Shown: in pieces, positions 1 through 5,364 of the stretch | How the letters are laid out: each line of letters opens with the position of its first letter | How positions within the stretch are numbered: position 1 is the first letter of the stretch | DNA from: JAJISK01 sp046759865 | GTDB lineage: Archaea > Thermoplasmatota > Thermoplasmata > RBG-16-68-12 > JAJISG01 | Length of the DNA stretch: 7,360 bases | Direction: 5' to 3' | Assembly: GCA_046759865.1 (NCBI GenBank) | Contig: JBHIDB010000058.1 | Location: 1-7,360 of the forward strand | Program-made: the position numbers and the translations under genes | Notes under the pieces: generated by a model | The model's input: only the letters and a program-made list of their open reading frames with translations | Databases searched by the model: none | What the model was told of the DNA's origin: nothing

Positions 1-17
1 TCGAGCCCCTCCGAGGA

Positions 18-31
18 GCCCCTCAAGGGGC
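18..31. other. Short perfect inverted repeat over the larE-like stop codon
   Basis: GCCCC-TCAA-GGGGC forms a five-base-pair stem with a four-base loop and contains the stop codon of the minus-strand larE-like gene (TGA, read from 23-25). It could end transcription or protect the mRNA 3' end. No T-run follows on the minus strand within the 17 bases left in the window, so it is not a classical intrinsic terminator. Such short GC palindromes are common by chance at this base composition. Confidence 0.2.
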
Positions 32-844
32 CCGGAGCGCCTCGTCGAGACTGCCCGTTCGGTAGCCTCGGGGGTCGACTTCGACTCGCATGAAGCCCAG
101 GTCTCTGAATGCCCGGGCTACGCGGTATCGCAGGGGGGCACGATGCAGTCGTTCGACTTCCTCCCTCCCCACCTCAACCCGCGCGACCTCGCCGATGTGC
201 CGGACCCGCACCTGCCGAAAGCCGAGGTCGTAGAGCACGCCTTCCGCCCGCTCGATCCGGTGCAACCTCTCCCTGGTGACGACCTGCCCGTAGGGGATTC
301 GGGAAGAGAGACACGCCATGCTGGGCTTGTCGTGGAAGGGAAGACCGAGTTCCAGAGCCATCTGCCGGGCCTGGGCCTTGTCCATCGCCGCTTCGACGAG
401 CGGGTGCCAGAACCCCGCCTCGTTCATGGCCTGGATCCCGGGCCGCCAAGCGCCCAGGTCTGAGGCGAGGACGCCGTCGGCGATCGTCTCGATGCCCGCC
501 TCCTCGGCGATGGGTCGGAGGGCTCGTCCCAGGTCCTGTCGACAGAAGTAGCAGCGGTTGGTCGGGTTTGCAACGTAGGCCTCATTGGCCAGCTCCGAGT
601 ACTGCACGATTCGATGGGGAATCCCCATCTCCATGGCGAACTGTCGTGCGGCGAGGAACTCCCGCTCGGGGAGGCTCTCCGCCCGGGCCGTGATGGCGAG
701 GGCCTGGGGGCCGAGGGCATCCACCGCGAGCTTGCACACCAGGCCGCTGTCCACCCCACCGGAGAAGGCGACGAGGAGAGCGCCGCGGTCTCGCATCGCC
801 CGCCGCAGTGCGACCGCCTTCTCCCTCAGGGCCCCTTCCAACAC
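23..844 (-). CDS. larE: LarE-like ATP-dependent sacrificial sulfur transferase
   Basis: This is a PP-loop ATP pyrophosphatase of the LarE family. LarE adenylates the carboxylates of a pyridinium dicarboxylate precursor and inserts sulfur to build the nickel-pincer nucleotide cofactor of lactate racemase and related enzymes. Residues below are numbered from the upstream TTG at 847. The P-loop SGGVDS is at about 29-34, NRCYFC puts Cys at 99 and 102, and the family signature SMACLSSRIPYG puts Cys at 179, matching the sulfur-donating Cys176 of Lactobacillus LarE. A CxxC plus this third Cys is the pattern of LarE proteins that carry a [4Fe-4S] cluster, allowing catalytic rather than sacrificial sulfur transfer (inference). 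The length (about 273 aa) is normal. TTG, GTG and TTG follow each other at the start. I prefer the GTG (842-844) because GGAG lies seven bases upstream, and an in-frame TAG stands five codons before the first TTG. larB and larC are not visible, and the substrate could differ from the pincer nucleotide. Confidence 0.9.
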   Translation of the reverse strand: MLEGALREKAVALRRAMRDRGALLVAFSGGVDSGLVCKLAVDALGPQALAITARAESLPEREFLAARQFAMEMGIPHRIVQYSELANEAYVANPTNRCYFCRQDLGRALRPIAEEAGIETIADGVLASDLGAWRPGIQAMNEAGFWHPLVEAAMDKAQARQMALELGLPFHDKPSMACLSSRIPYGQVVTRERLHRIERAEGVLYDLGFRQVRVRHIGEVARVEVGREEVERLHRAPLRYRVARAFRDLGFMRVEVDPRGYRTGSLDEALRAP

Positions 845-976
845 CAAGCTTCTCCGCTAGGATCTGTGGGCTCTTAAGGAGTTCTGGGGTCGGGGTCAAC
901 GGGTTTAAGACCAAGGGGCTCTTCCCCCGAACACCAGCCCTCGATGGATGGACGGGGGCGGGCTCGGGGCGGAGCG
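845..976. promoter_or_regulatory. Divergent intergenic region with two candidate TATA-like boxes
   Basis: This gap between the divergent larE-like and prenyl synthase genes should hold both promoters. Two AT-rich cores stand out in GC-rich sequence: CTTAAG at 873-878 and GTTTAAG at 903-909. Read as archaeal TATA boxes, transcription would start about 26 bases away: near 849 on the minus strand, which would make larE almost leaderless, and near 933 on the plus strand. A tandem GGGGTC repeat (886-897) lies between them and might be a regulator or BRE-related site. A weak imperfect palindrome GGTTTAAGACC (902-912) covers the plus-strand box. All of this is inference from position and base composition. 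Confidence 0.35.
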
Positions 977-1759
977 ATGCGTCAGGAGCAATCCCTCGAA
1001 GGCTATCGAGCCTCGGTGCTCCCTCTCATCGAGGCGACGCTCCGCAGAGCCGTCGAAGGAGGAGACCTGCGAGATCTCTATCGGTACGTCGTCGAGGGAG
1101 GCAAGCGACTCCGCCCGACCCTCACCCTCCTCGTGTGTGATGCCCTGGGTGGCGATCGGGGTATGGCCCTTGATCTAGCGTGTAGCGCGGAACTTACCCA
1201 CTGCGCCTCCCTATGCCTCGACGACATCTTAGACGGACACGGGGAACGGAGAGGGAAGGCGGCCCTTCACCTCGCGGAGGACCTCCGGCAGGCGGTCACC
1301 ACCGGCTTTACCCTCCCGAGCATCGCCCTGAACCTCGCCGCACGCCATGGCGCCATGTGCGCCCAGACCCTCTCAGAGGCGTGGGTCTCCATGTGCTTGG
1401 GGGTGTACCTGGAGGAGACCCCAGAAACGGTCTCGTGGGAGGCCTACCGGCGTATCATCGAACTCAAGACCGGGCGGCTCTTCGCCGCATCGTCCGCCTT
1501 CGGGGCCTTGGCCTCCCGCCGGGACGAAGAGAGCTTCCGGCGGTTCGGCCTCCACCTCGGGAACGCCTACCAGATGGCCGACGACCTCCAGGACGGGTGG
1601 GGGGGCGAGTGGCTCCCCCGCCTCCAAGGTCACATGACCAACGAGGTCCACCAGGCGGAGGCGGAGGCGGCTGCGTGGGGGGGGTCCCGGCCCGAACTGC
1701 TGGCGATCCTGCGTCGGGCGCCTCGGGAACTCCTCGGCCTGAAGGGGGCCGTCCCCTGA
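977..1759 (+). CDS. Short polyprenyl diphosphate synthase (class I trans-prenyltransferase)
   Basis: It should condense isopentenyl diphosphate with allylic diphosphates to make a linear prenyl diphosphate for lipids or quinone tails. From the ATG at 977 (260 aa) it has GKRLRP at 42-47, the first aspartate-rich motif DDILD at 82-86 followed by ERRGK, KTG at 164-166, and the second aspartate-rich motif DDLQD at 202-206 preceded by YQMA. The residue five before the first Asp is Ala77, where short-chain and archaeal GGPP synthases have Phe or Tyr and long-chain synthases such as IspB have Ala. A product longer than C20 is therefore possible (inference). After DDLQD the usual GKxxGxDxxEGK segment is missing and the protein ends early. 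The ATG at 977 has GGGGCGGAG just upstream and gives a normal N-terminus. An in-frame ATG at 944 would add a Gly/Arg-rich tail and lacks a Shine-Dalgarno sequence. It overlaps the next gene by four bases, implying coupled translation. Confidence 0.85.
   Translation: MRQEQSLEGYRASVLPLIEATLRRAVEGGDLRDLYRYVVEGGKRLRPTLTLLVCDALGGDRGMALDLACSAELTHCASLCLDDILDGHGERRGKAALHLAEDLRQAVTTGFTLPSIALNLAARHGAMCAQTLSEAWVSMCLGVYLEETPETVSWEAYRRIIELKTGRLFAASSAFGALASRRDEESFRRFGLHLGNAYQMADDLQDGWGGEWLPRLQGHMTNEVHQAEAEAAAWGGSRPELLAILRRAPRELLGLKGAVP
1743..1757 (+). promoter_or_regulatory. Hairpin and CTGA stop/start overlap between prenyl synthase and reductase genes
   Basis: AGGGG-GCCGT-CCCCT can fold into a five-base-pair stem that ends at the CTGA overlap, where the prenyl synthase stop (TGA, 1757-1759) and the presumed reductase start (CTG, 1756-1758) share bases. 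The purine-rich AAGGGGG (1742-1748) that forms the 5' arm is also the best Shine-Dalgarno-like stretch for the reductase. Folding could therefore hide it until ribosomes finishing the upstream gene open it. The regulatory reading is inference. Confidence 0.25.
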
Positions 1760-2880
1760 GCCTTCCACGGTATGATGTGGTCGTTGTTGGAGCGGGGCCG
1801 GCGGGTTCCACGGCTGCCAAAGAGGCCGCCTCCCAAGGCGCCTCGGTGTTGATGCTGGAGAAGGCGAAGACCGTGGGTCAACCCGTTCGGTGCGGCGAGT
1901 TCCTTCCCTCCCTGGAGGAAATTCGCCGCATCTGCGTGGACACCGAGGGTCTCGAAGACCTCTTCGACCTACCCAACCGCGTCCTGGGGCGCTTCATCGA
2001 ACGTGCTCGCGCCTACGCCCCCTCAGGGCGGGTCTTTGAGGTCGACTTTCAAGGCCATTCCATCTGGAGAGATCGACTGGATCACTATCTGGCCCGAGAG
2101 GCGGTCGACGAAGGTGCCGAGCTGTGGACGGGCACGCCCTTCCTGGGCTTCGACAACGGCACCATCGTGACACCCAGGACCAAAATCCGCGGGACGGCGG
2201 TCGTGGGGGCAGACGGGCCCCGCTCGCTGGTGGCTCGTGAGAAGGGGTTTCCCGAGCATCAGCTCCTCTTCCCCGCCCTCTCCCTCTCCCTTTCCGGCTC
2301 CTTCGATCCCGTCTTTGAGGCCTACTTCGGCGGAGCTGCACCCGGGGGATACGCGTGGGTCATCCCCCGGCACCACGATGCCAACGTGGGGCTGGGGGTG
2401 CGGCCCGATCTGAAGCAGGACCCCATCCACGACGCCTTGGACTTCTTCCTGAAGGCCCGGGGACTTCGGGCCACCTCGGCCCCCACGGGCGGCTTCGTCC
2501 CGATGAGCGGCCCGCTGCCGGAGACGGTTCGGGACAACGTCTTGATTGCCGGAGACGCCGCCGGGCAGGTCCTTTCCACCTCAGGCGGGGGCATCTTCAC
2601 GGCCATGATCTGTGGCCGTCTGGCCGGCGAGGCGGCGGCCCGTTTTGCGGCTGGCATCGCCCCGTTGGAAAGGTACGAAGGCGCGTGGCGCCGCGTCCTC
2701 GGCGGTGCGTTCCAGCGGGGTTGGGCCGTCTTCCAGATGCTCGCGCCGTCCTTCGACGATTCCGAGGCCCTGGAAGAGTGCTTCCGACTCCTGGGGCCGG
2801 AGGGGCTGGCCGCGGCGCTCCGGTGTCAGGACCTGCCCTCGGCGGAGGTCTTGAGCCTAGAGAAGCCGCCTGCGAGGTAG
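1756..2880 (+). CDS. FAD-dependent geranylgeranyl/polyprenyl reductase (GGR family)
   Basis: This flavoprotein family hydrogenates prenyl double bonds, as in archaeal digeranylgeranylglycerophospholipid reductase, plant/bacterial ChlP and mycobacterial MenJ. It has 374 residues, normal for the family. Visible motifs are the dinucleotide-binding GAGPAG at 12-17, Glu35 ending the second strand, PVRCGEF at 43-49 (Cys46 matching the conserved Cys near the flavin in archaeal GGR), GADGPRS at 151-157, GGYAWVIPR at 197-205, and NVLIAGDAAG at 261-270 followed by TSGGGI. The start is unusual. The protein aligns naturally from MSLPRYDVVVVGAG, which requires a CTG codon at 1756-1758 overlapping the previous stop. 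No in-frame ATG, GTG or TTG exists between about 1674 and 1777. The GTG at 1777 would leave only three residues before GAGPAG. The substrate may be archaeal membrane lipid or the tail of a quinone. The prenyl synthase before it and the quinone-type methyltransferase after it favour the latter, but this is inference. Confidence 0.9.
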   Translation: MSLPRYDVVVVGAGPAGSTAAKEAASQGASVLMLEKAKTVGQPVRCGEFLPSLEEIRRICVDTEGLEDLFDLPNRVLGRFIERARAYAPSGRVFEVDFQGHSIWRDRLDHYLAREAVDEGAELWTGTPFLGFDNGTIVTPRTKIRGTAVVGADGPRSLVAREKGFPEHQLLFPALSLSLSGSFDPVFEAYFGGAAPGGYAWVIPRHHDANVGLGVRPDLKQDPIHDALDFFLKARGLRATSAPTGGFVPMSGPLPETVRDNVLIAGDAAGQVLSTSGGGIFTAMICGRLAGEAAARFAAGIAPLERYEGAWRRVLGGAFQRGWAVFQMLAPSFDDSEALEECFRLLGPEGLAAALRCQDLPSAEVLSLEKPPAR

Positions 2881-2969
2881 CCGCGAACGACCAGAACAAG
2901 ACCGTAGGTCACGAGAAAGAGCGTGAGGAAGAAGTAGCCGAGGTCGAGGAAGGCCTCTTTGACGCGCAC
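2826..2969 (-). CDS. Candidate small single-span membrane protein, antisense
   Basis: A 47-codon frame opens with GTG (2967-2969) and ends with TGA (2826-2828). It starts MRVKEAFLDLGYFF, continues through an unbroken hydrophobic segment at about residues 10-28 (rich in Leu, Phe, Val, Thr and Tyr), then RGYLAGGFSRLK and a polar tail ending EGRS. It reads as a one-helix membrane protein with a basic C-terminal tail. About four of five codons end in G or C, with ctc, gtc, ggc and ttc dominating as in neighbouring genes. It fills the otherwise unexplained 2881-2969 gap and overlaps the reductase 3' end by 55 bases on the opposite strand. Against it: no Shine-Dalgarno sequence, opposite orientation to both neighbours, and short length. 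I recognise no family, and the function is unknown. Confidence 0.45.
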   Translation of the reverse strand: MRVKEAFLDLGYFFLTLFLVTYGLVLVVRGYLAGGFSRLKTSAEGRS

Positions 2970-3025
2970 GGATCGGGCAAGCCATGGGACGGGAAAAGCC
3001 TATCGAGGGAGAGGGGGGACTCCGC

Positions 3026-3634
3026 ATGGAATTCCTTCGGGACAAGCGGCGGGCCCAGCGCTTCTACCGCCAGCTCTCCAAGGTATACGACACGTGGCTC
3101 CGGGACCTGTTCTGGACCGAGAGGATGCGAGCGTTCGGGCTGGAGATGGCGGGCTTGCGCTCCGGAATGGAGGTCCTCGACGTTGGGTGCGGAACGGGCT
3201 TCCTGAGCGAAGGCATCCTCGAGGTCACCCCTTCCGTGTGGGGGCTGGACATCACGCCGGAGCAGCTCCGGCGTGCCGCACGTAAGCTTCCCATCCCCCT
3301 CGTCCGGGGGGATGCCGAGAACCTGCCGTTCCGGGCCGCGTGCTTCGACGCCGTGCTGTCATCCGGATCCATCGAGTACTGGCCCGATCCAGAGCGCGCC
3401 CTGCGGGAGATGTACCGCGTCCTGCGCCCGGGGGGATTCGCCTTGGTGGGAGGTCCCACACGACCTCGGGATCGCCTCTACCGGCTCCTCGCCGACAACA
3501 TGATGCTCTTCTACGAGGAGGACGAGGCGATCGAGATGTTCTCCCAGGCGGGGTTTCGTCACATCCGCGTGGGCTACACGGGGCCGAGTTGGAAGTCGGA
3601 CCTCGCCATTGTGACCCGGGGAATCAAGGCGTAA
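3026..3634 (+). CDS. SAM-dependent methyltransferase resembling VTE3 (MPBQ/MSBQ methyltransferase)
   Basis: This is a class I SAM methyltransferase of 202 residues. SAM motif I VLDVGCGTGF is at 50-59, GLDIT at 73-77 ends the second strand, GDAENLPF is at 95-102, and the region SGSIEYWPDP (113-122) leads to YRVLRPGG. The pattern FYRQLSKVYD near the N-terminus, GSIEYWPDPxRxxREMYRVL, and a late MLFYEEDEAIEMFSQAGF closely follow plant plastid VTE3, which methylates the ring of 2-methyl-6-phytyl/solanesyl-benzoquinol. VTE3 has archaeal relatives, so a prenylated-quinone ring methyltransferase is the best guess. It lacks the C-terminal membrane helix of the plant enzyme. The ATG at 3026 is chosen because GAGAGGGGGG lies just upstream and the homologous domain begins there. 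An ATG at 2984 would add 14 residues with no good ribosome site. It follows the prenyl synthase and reductase on the same strand. UbiE/MenG-like or other small-molecule substrates remain possible. Confidence 0.85.
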   Translation: MEFLRDKRRAQRFYRQLSKVYDTWLRDLFWTERMRAFGLEMAGLRSGMEVLDVGCGTGFLSEGILEVTPSVWGLDITPEQLRRAARKLPIPLVRGDAENLPFRAACFDAVLSSGSIEYWPDPERALREMYRVLRPGGFALVGGPTRPRDRLYRLLADNMMLFYEEDEAIEMFSQAGFRHIRVGYTGPSWKSDLAIVTRGIKA

Positions 3635-3664
3635 CCTGCACCAATCGTGGCCTGCCGGGGCCGA

Positions 3665-4138
3665 TCAAGATGCGAGGCCTTGGACGACCGCCAGGACTTC
3701 GGCCGTATCAGGGGCGATCCCTGGATCCTCGGTCACCCACTTGTAGCGCACGATCCCGTCCTTGTCGAGCACGAATACGGAGCGTTTGGATGCCCCCGGG
3801 AGGCCGAAGATCTCGTCGTAGTAGACCCCGTACGCCCGGCTGACCTCGTGCCCCCAATCGCTCAGGAGGGGGAAGTTGATGTGGTGCTCCTTCTTCCAGG
3901 CCTGGTGGCTAAAGGGGGAATCCACGCTGATTCCAAAGACCTTCGCCCCATGCGCCTGCAACACCTCCAGCGAGTCCCGGAAGTCGCAGGCCTGTTTCGT
4001 GCAGACCCGGGTGAAGTCGAAGAGGTAAAAAGAGAGGACCACGGGTCCCTCCCCGAGCTCCTCCGAAAGGGTCACCGGTCGGTTCCCGTCGTCATGGAGG
4101 GTGAACTCCGGCGCTCTGTCTCCCTCCTCCACGGACAC
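3665..4138 (-). CDS. bcp: BCP/AhpE-type peroxiredoxin
   Basis: This thiol peroxidase should reduce H2O2 and organic hydroperoxides in the cytoplasm using thioredoxin-like donors. Numbered from the upstream TTG at 4162, EGDRAPEFTL is at 13-22, the active-site stretch TRVCTKQAC gives the peroxidatic Cys54 and a second Cys59 four residues on (the Cys-x4-Cys arrangement of Bcp-type atypical 2-Cys enzymes), FGISVDSPFSH follows, and a conserved Arg precedes SVFVLDKDG. The total of about 157 residues is normal. TTG (4160-4162) and GTG (4136-4138 or 4130-4132) are all possible starts. I prefer 4138, which has GAGGG four bases upstream and gives the usual MSVEEGDRAPEF opening. It lies about 80 bases downstream of the FAD oxidoreductase on the same strand, so it may clear the peroxide that enzyme makes (inference). 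Its 3' end meets the methyltransferase gene tail to tail, 30 bases apart, with no clear terminator in the gap. Confidence 0.9.
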   Translation of the reverse strand: MSVEEGDRAPEFTLHDDGNRPVTLSEELGEGPVVLSFYLFDFTRVCTKQACDFRDSLEVLQAHGAKVFGISVDSPFSHQAWKKEHHINFPLLSDWGHEVSRAYGVYYDEIFGLPGASKRSVFVLDKDGIVRYKWVTEDPGIAPDTAEVLAVVQGLAS

Positions 4139-4214
4139 GGAACCCTCGCCCCTCGCTGTCAAGCCTCGGGCCTACTTGAATCCTGGGCATCGGGGCGGTG
4201 CACGCCTTCACACT

Positions 4215-4225
4215 ACCGTTACCGT
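4215..4225. repeat. Short direct repeat ACCGT-T-ACCGT
   Basis: Two copies of ACCGT separated by one T span the stop codon of the FAD oxidoreductase (TAA, 4219-4221 on the minus strand) and begin the short gap before the peroxiredoxin gene. It might be an operator or a chance repeat. The rest of the gap (4139-4214) shows no clear TATA-like box or hairpin. Confidence 0.15.
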
Positions 4226-5364
4226 AGGGTGAATCCTTCTTGAATGGGGAAGTCGAGGGAATCCGTAAAGCGGTCCGGGCGAAAGGGGGTCAGGTCGATG
4301 GATGGTCGCGATCCCAAGATTTCCGCGGCGATCGACTTGGCCAGGGGAGGGGCCCGCATGACGCCCAGCCCGTTGAAGCCCGCTAGCACGGTCAGCCCTT
4401 CGATTCCTCCCGCCAGTCCCGCCAGGGGAAGGCGGTCTGGGGTGGCCTGGCATAGGCCCGACCAGCCTCTGGTCACCATGGCGGCGGCCGCCGGAGGAAT
4501 GCGTTGCGAGAGCCAGGCCGCCAGGTCCGTGTACACCACGAAGTCCGCCTCCCGGTCGTACGTCTCTGGGTTCGCCTCTTCATACTCGGTCCCATCTCCC
4601 ACCAGGAGACCCGCCTTCTCGGGTCGGAGGTAGTACCCATCGGGAATCTCATGCAACATAGGCAACGCCGGGAGGTCTGGGATGGGCGCGGTCACCAGGG
4701 CCTGGACTCGATATCCCTTCATGGGCAGGTCTAGACCATGTGCCTGGAGGAGAGACGTGGTCCACGGGCCCATGGCCAGGACAACGCTCTCTGCCTCCAC
4801 TGTCGTCTCCCCCGCGAGAACACCGCGCGCACGCGAGGCTTTGATCTCTATTTCTTCCACCGGGCTGTTGACCAGGAGTTCTGCCCCCCGGTCGCGGGCC
4901 TGGTGGAGGAACCCCGTGGCAACCTCGTAGGGATCCAGATAGCCATCATCCGGGGTGAAGAGGGCCCCGGAGAGCCCCGAGGTCCCCAGCCAAGGGAAGC
5001 GGCGGCGGAGCTTCCGGCCCGAAATGACCTCTGCTGTCGAACCCGCCCTGCGGATCTCCTTCGCCCGATCCCGCATCACGGGGACGTCATCCTCCCGTGT
5101 CGTGACGCGCAGGAAACCGGACGTGGTGAACCCAGCCTCGCCTTCGGGATGGGCGCGTGAACAGATCTCCCTGGAGGCTCGGGCGAGAATCGCATCGTGT
5201 TCGTTCCAGTGCTGGGAGACGAGGAAGCCCGCGGAACGACCGGTGGCCCCTTGCCCGGGGAAGTTCCGGTCCACGAGAACGACCCGTAGGCCTCCCTCCG
5301 CGAGGAAGTAGGTGAGCGCGGTTCCCGCAATTCCTGCCCCGACGACGACGACGTCGGCCTTCAT
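4219..5364 (-). CDS. DAO-family FAD-dependent amine/amino-acid oxidoreductase
   Basis: It belongs to the D-amino-acid oxidase fold family (glycine oxidase, sarcosine/dimethylglycine oxidase and proline dehydrogenase beta-like proteins), which oxidise an amine C-N bond and pass electrons to O2 or another acceptor. In 381 residues it shows MKADVVVVGAGIAG at the N-terminus (GAGIAG 9-14), Asp32 ending the second strand, the FAD motif GATGRSAGF at 39-47, GYLDPYEV at 141-148, MGPWT at 198-202 and the C-terminal signature WSGLCQATPDRLPLAG from 301. AGFNGLGVMRAPP follows, where many relatives have GFSGHG, so Leu replaces the common His. No His is placed for covalent FAD. The ATG at 5362-5364 overlaps the aminotransferase stop as ATGA, so translation is probably coupled. 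The frame stays open much further upstream, but that part is a shadow of the aminotransferase. The substrate cannot be told from sequence. The coupled aminotransferase suggests an amino acid or derivative. Confidence 0.85.
   Translation of the reverse strand: MKADVVVVGAGIAGTALTYFLAEGGLRVVLVDRNFPGQGATGRSAGFLVSQHWNEHDAILARASREICSRAHPEGEAGFTTSGFLRVTTREDDVPVMRDRAKEIRRAGSTAEVISGRKLRRRFPWLGTSGLSGALFTPDDGYLDPYEVATGFLHQARDRGAELLVNSPVEEIEIKASRARGVLAGETTVEAESVVLAMGPWTTSLLQAHGLDLPMKGYRVQALVTAPIPDLPALPMLHEIPDGYYLRPEKAGLLVGDGTEYEEANPETYDREADFVVYTDLAAWLSQRIPPAAAAMVTRGWSGLCQATPDRLPLAGLAGGIEGLTVLAGFNGLGVMRAPPLAKSIAAEILGSRPSIDLTPFRPDRFTDSLDFPIQEGFTLR

Noticed and set aside
143..463. Plus-strand open frame over the larE-like gene
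   Set aside because: It is the complement of a clear LarE coding sequence, and its translation is Pro/Arg/His-rich with no family features.
1213..1755. Long in-frame extension upstream of the reductase
   Set aside because: It overlaps the prenyl synthase in another frame, and its translation is Arg/Pro/Gly-rich. The reductase fold begins only at about 1756.
2857..3045. Minus-strand frame beginning with an ATG in the reductase-methyltransferase gap
   Set aside because: Its translation is Arg/Pro/Leu-rich with no hydrophobic or domain pattern, and the neighbouring frame (2826-2969) has a much more protein-like composition.
2355..3206. Plus-strand open frame spanning the reductase end, the gap and the methyltransferase start
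   Set aside because: It is out of frame with both strong genes. Its charged middle part is the complement of the hydrophobic antisense frame.
3635..3664. Possible bidirectional terminator between the convergent methyltransferase and peroxiredoxin genes
   Set aside because: Only a short GGCC/GGCC pairing is possible and there is no T-rich stretch on either strand, so it cannot be told from chance.
3647..4243. Plus-strand open frame over the peroxiredoxin
   Set aside because: The opposite strand carries an intact peroxiredoxin with active-site motifs. This frame is its shadow.
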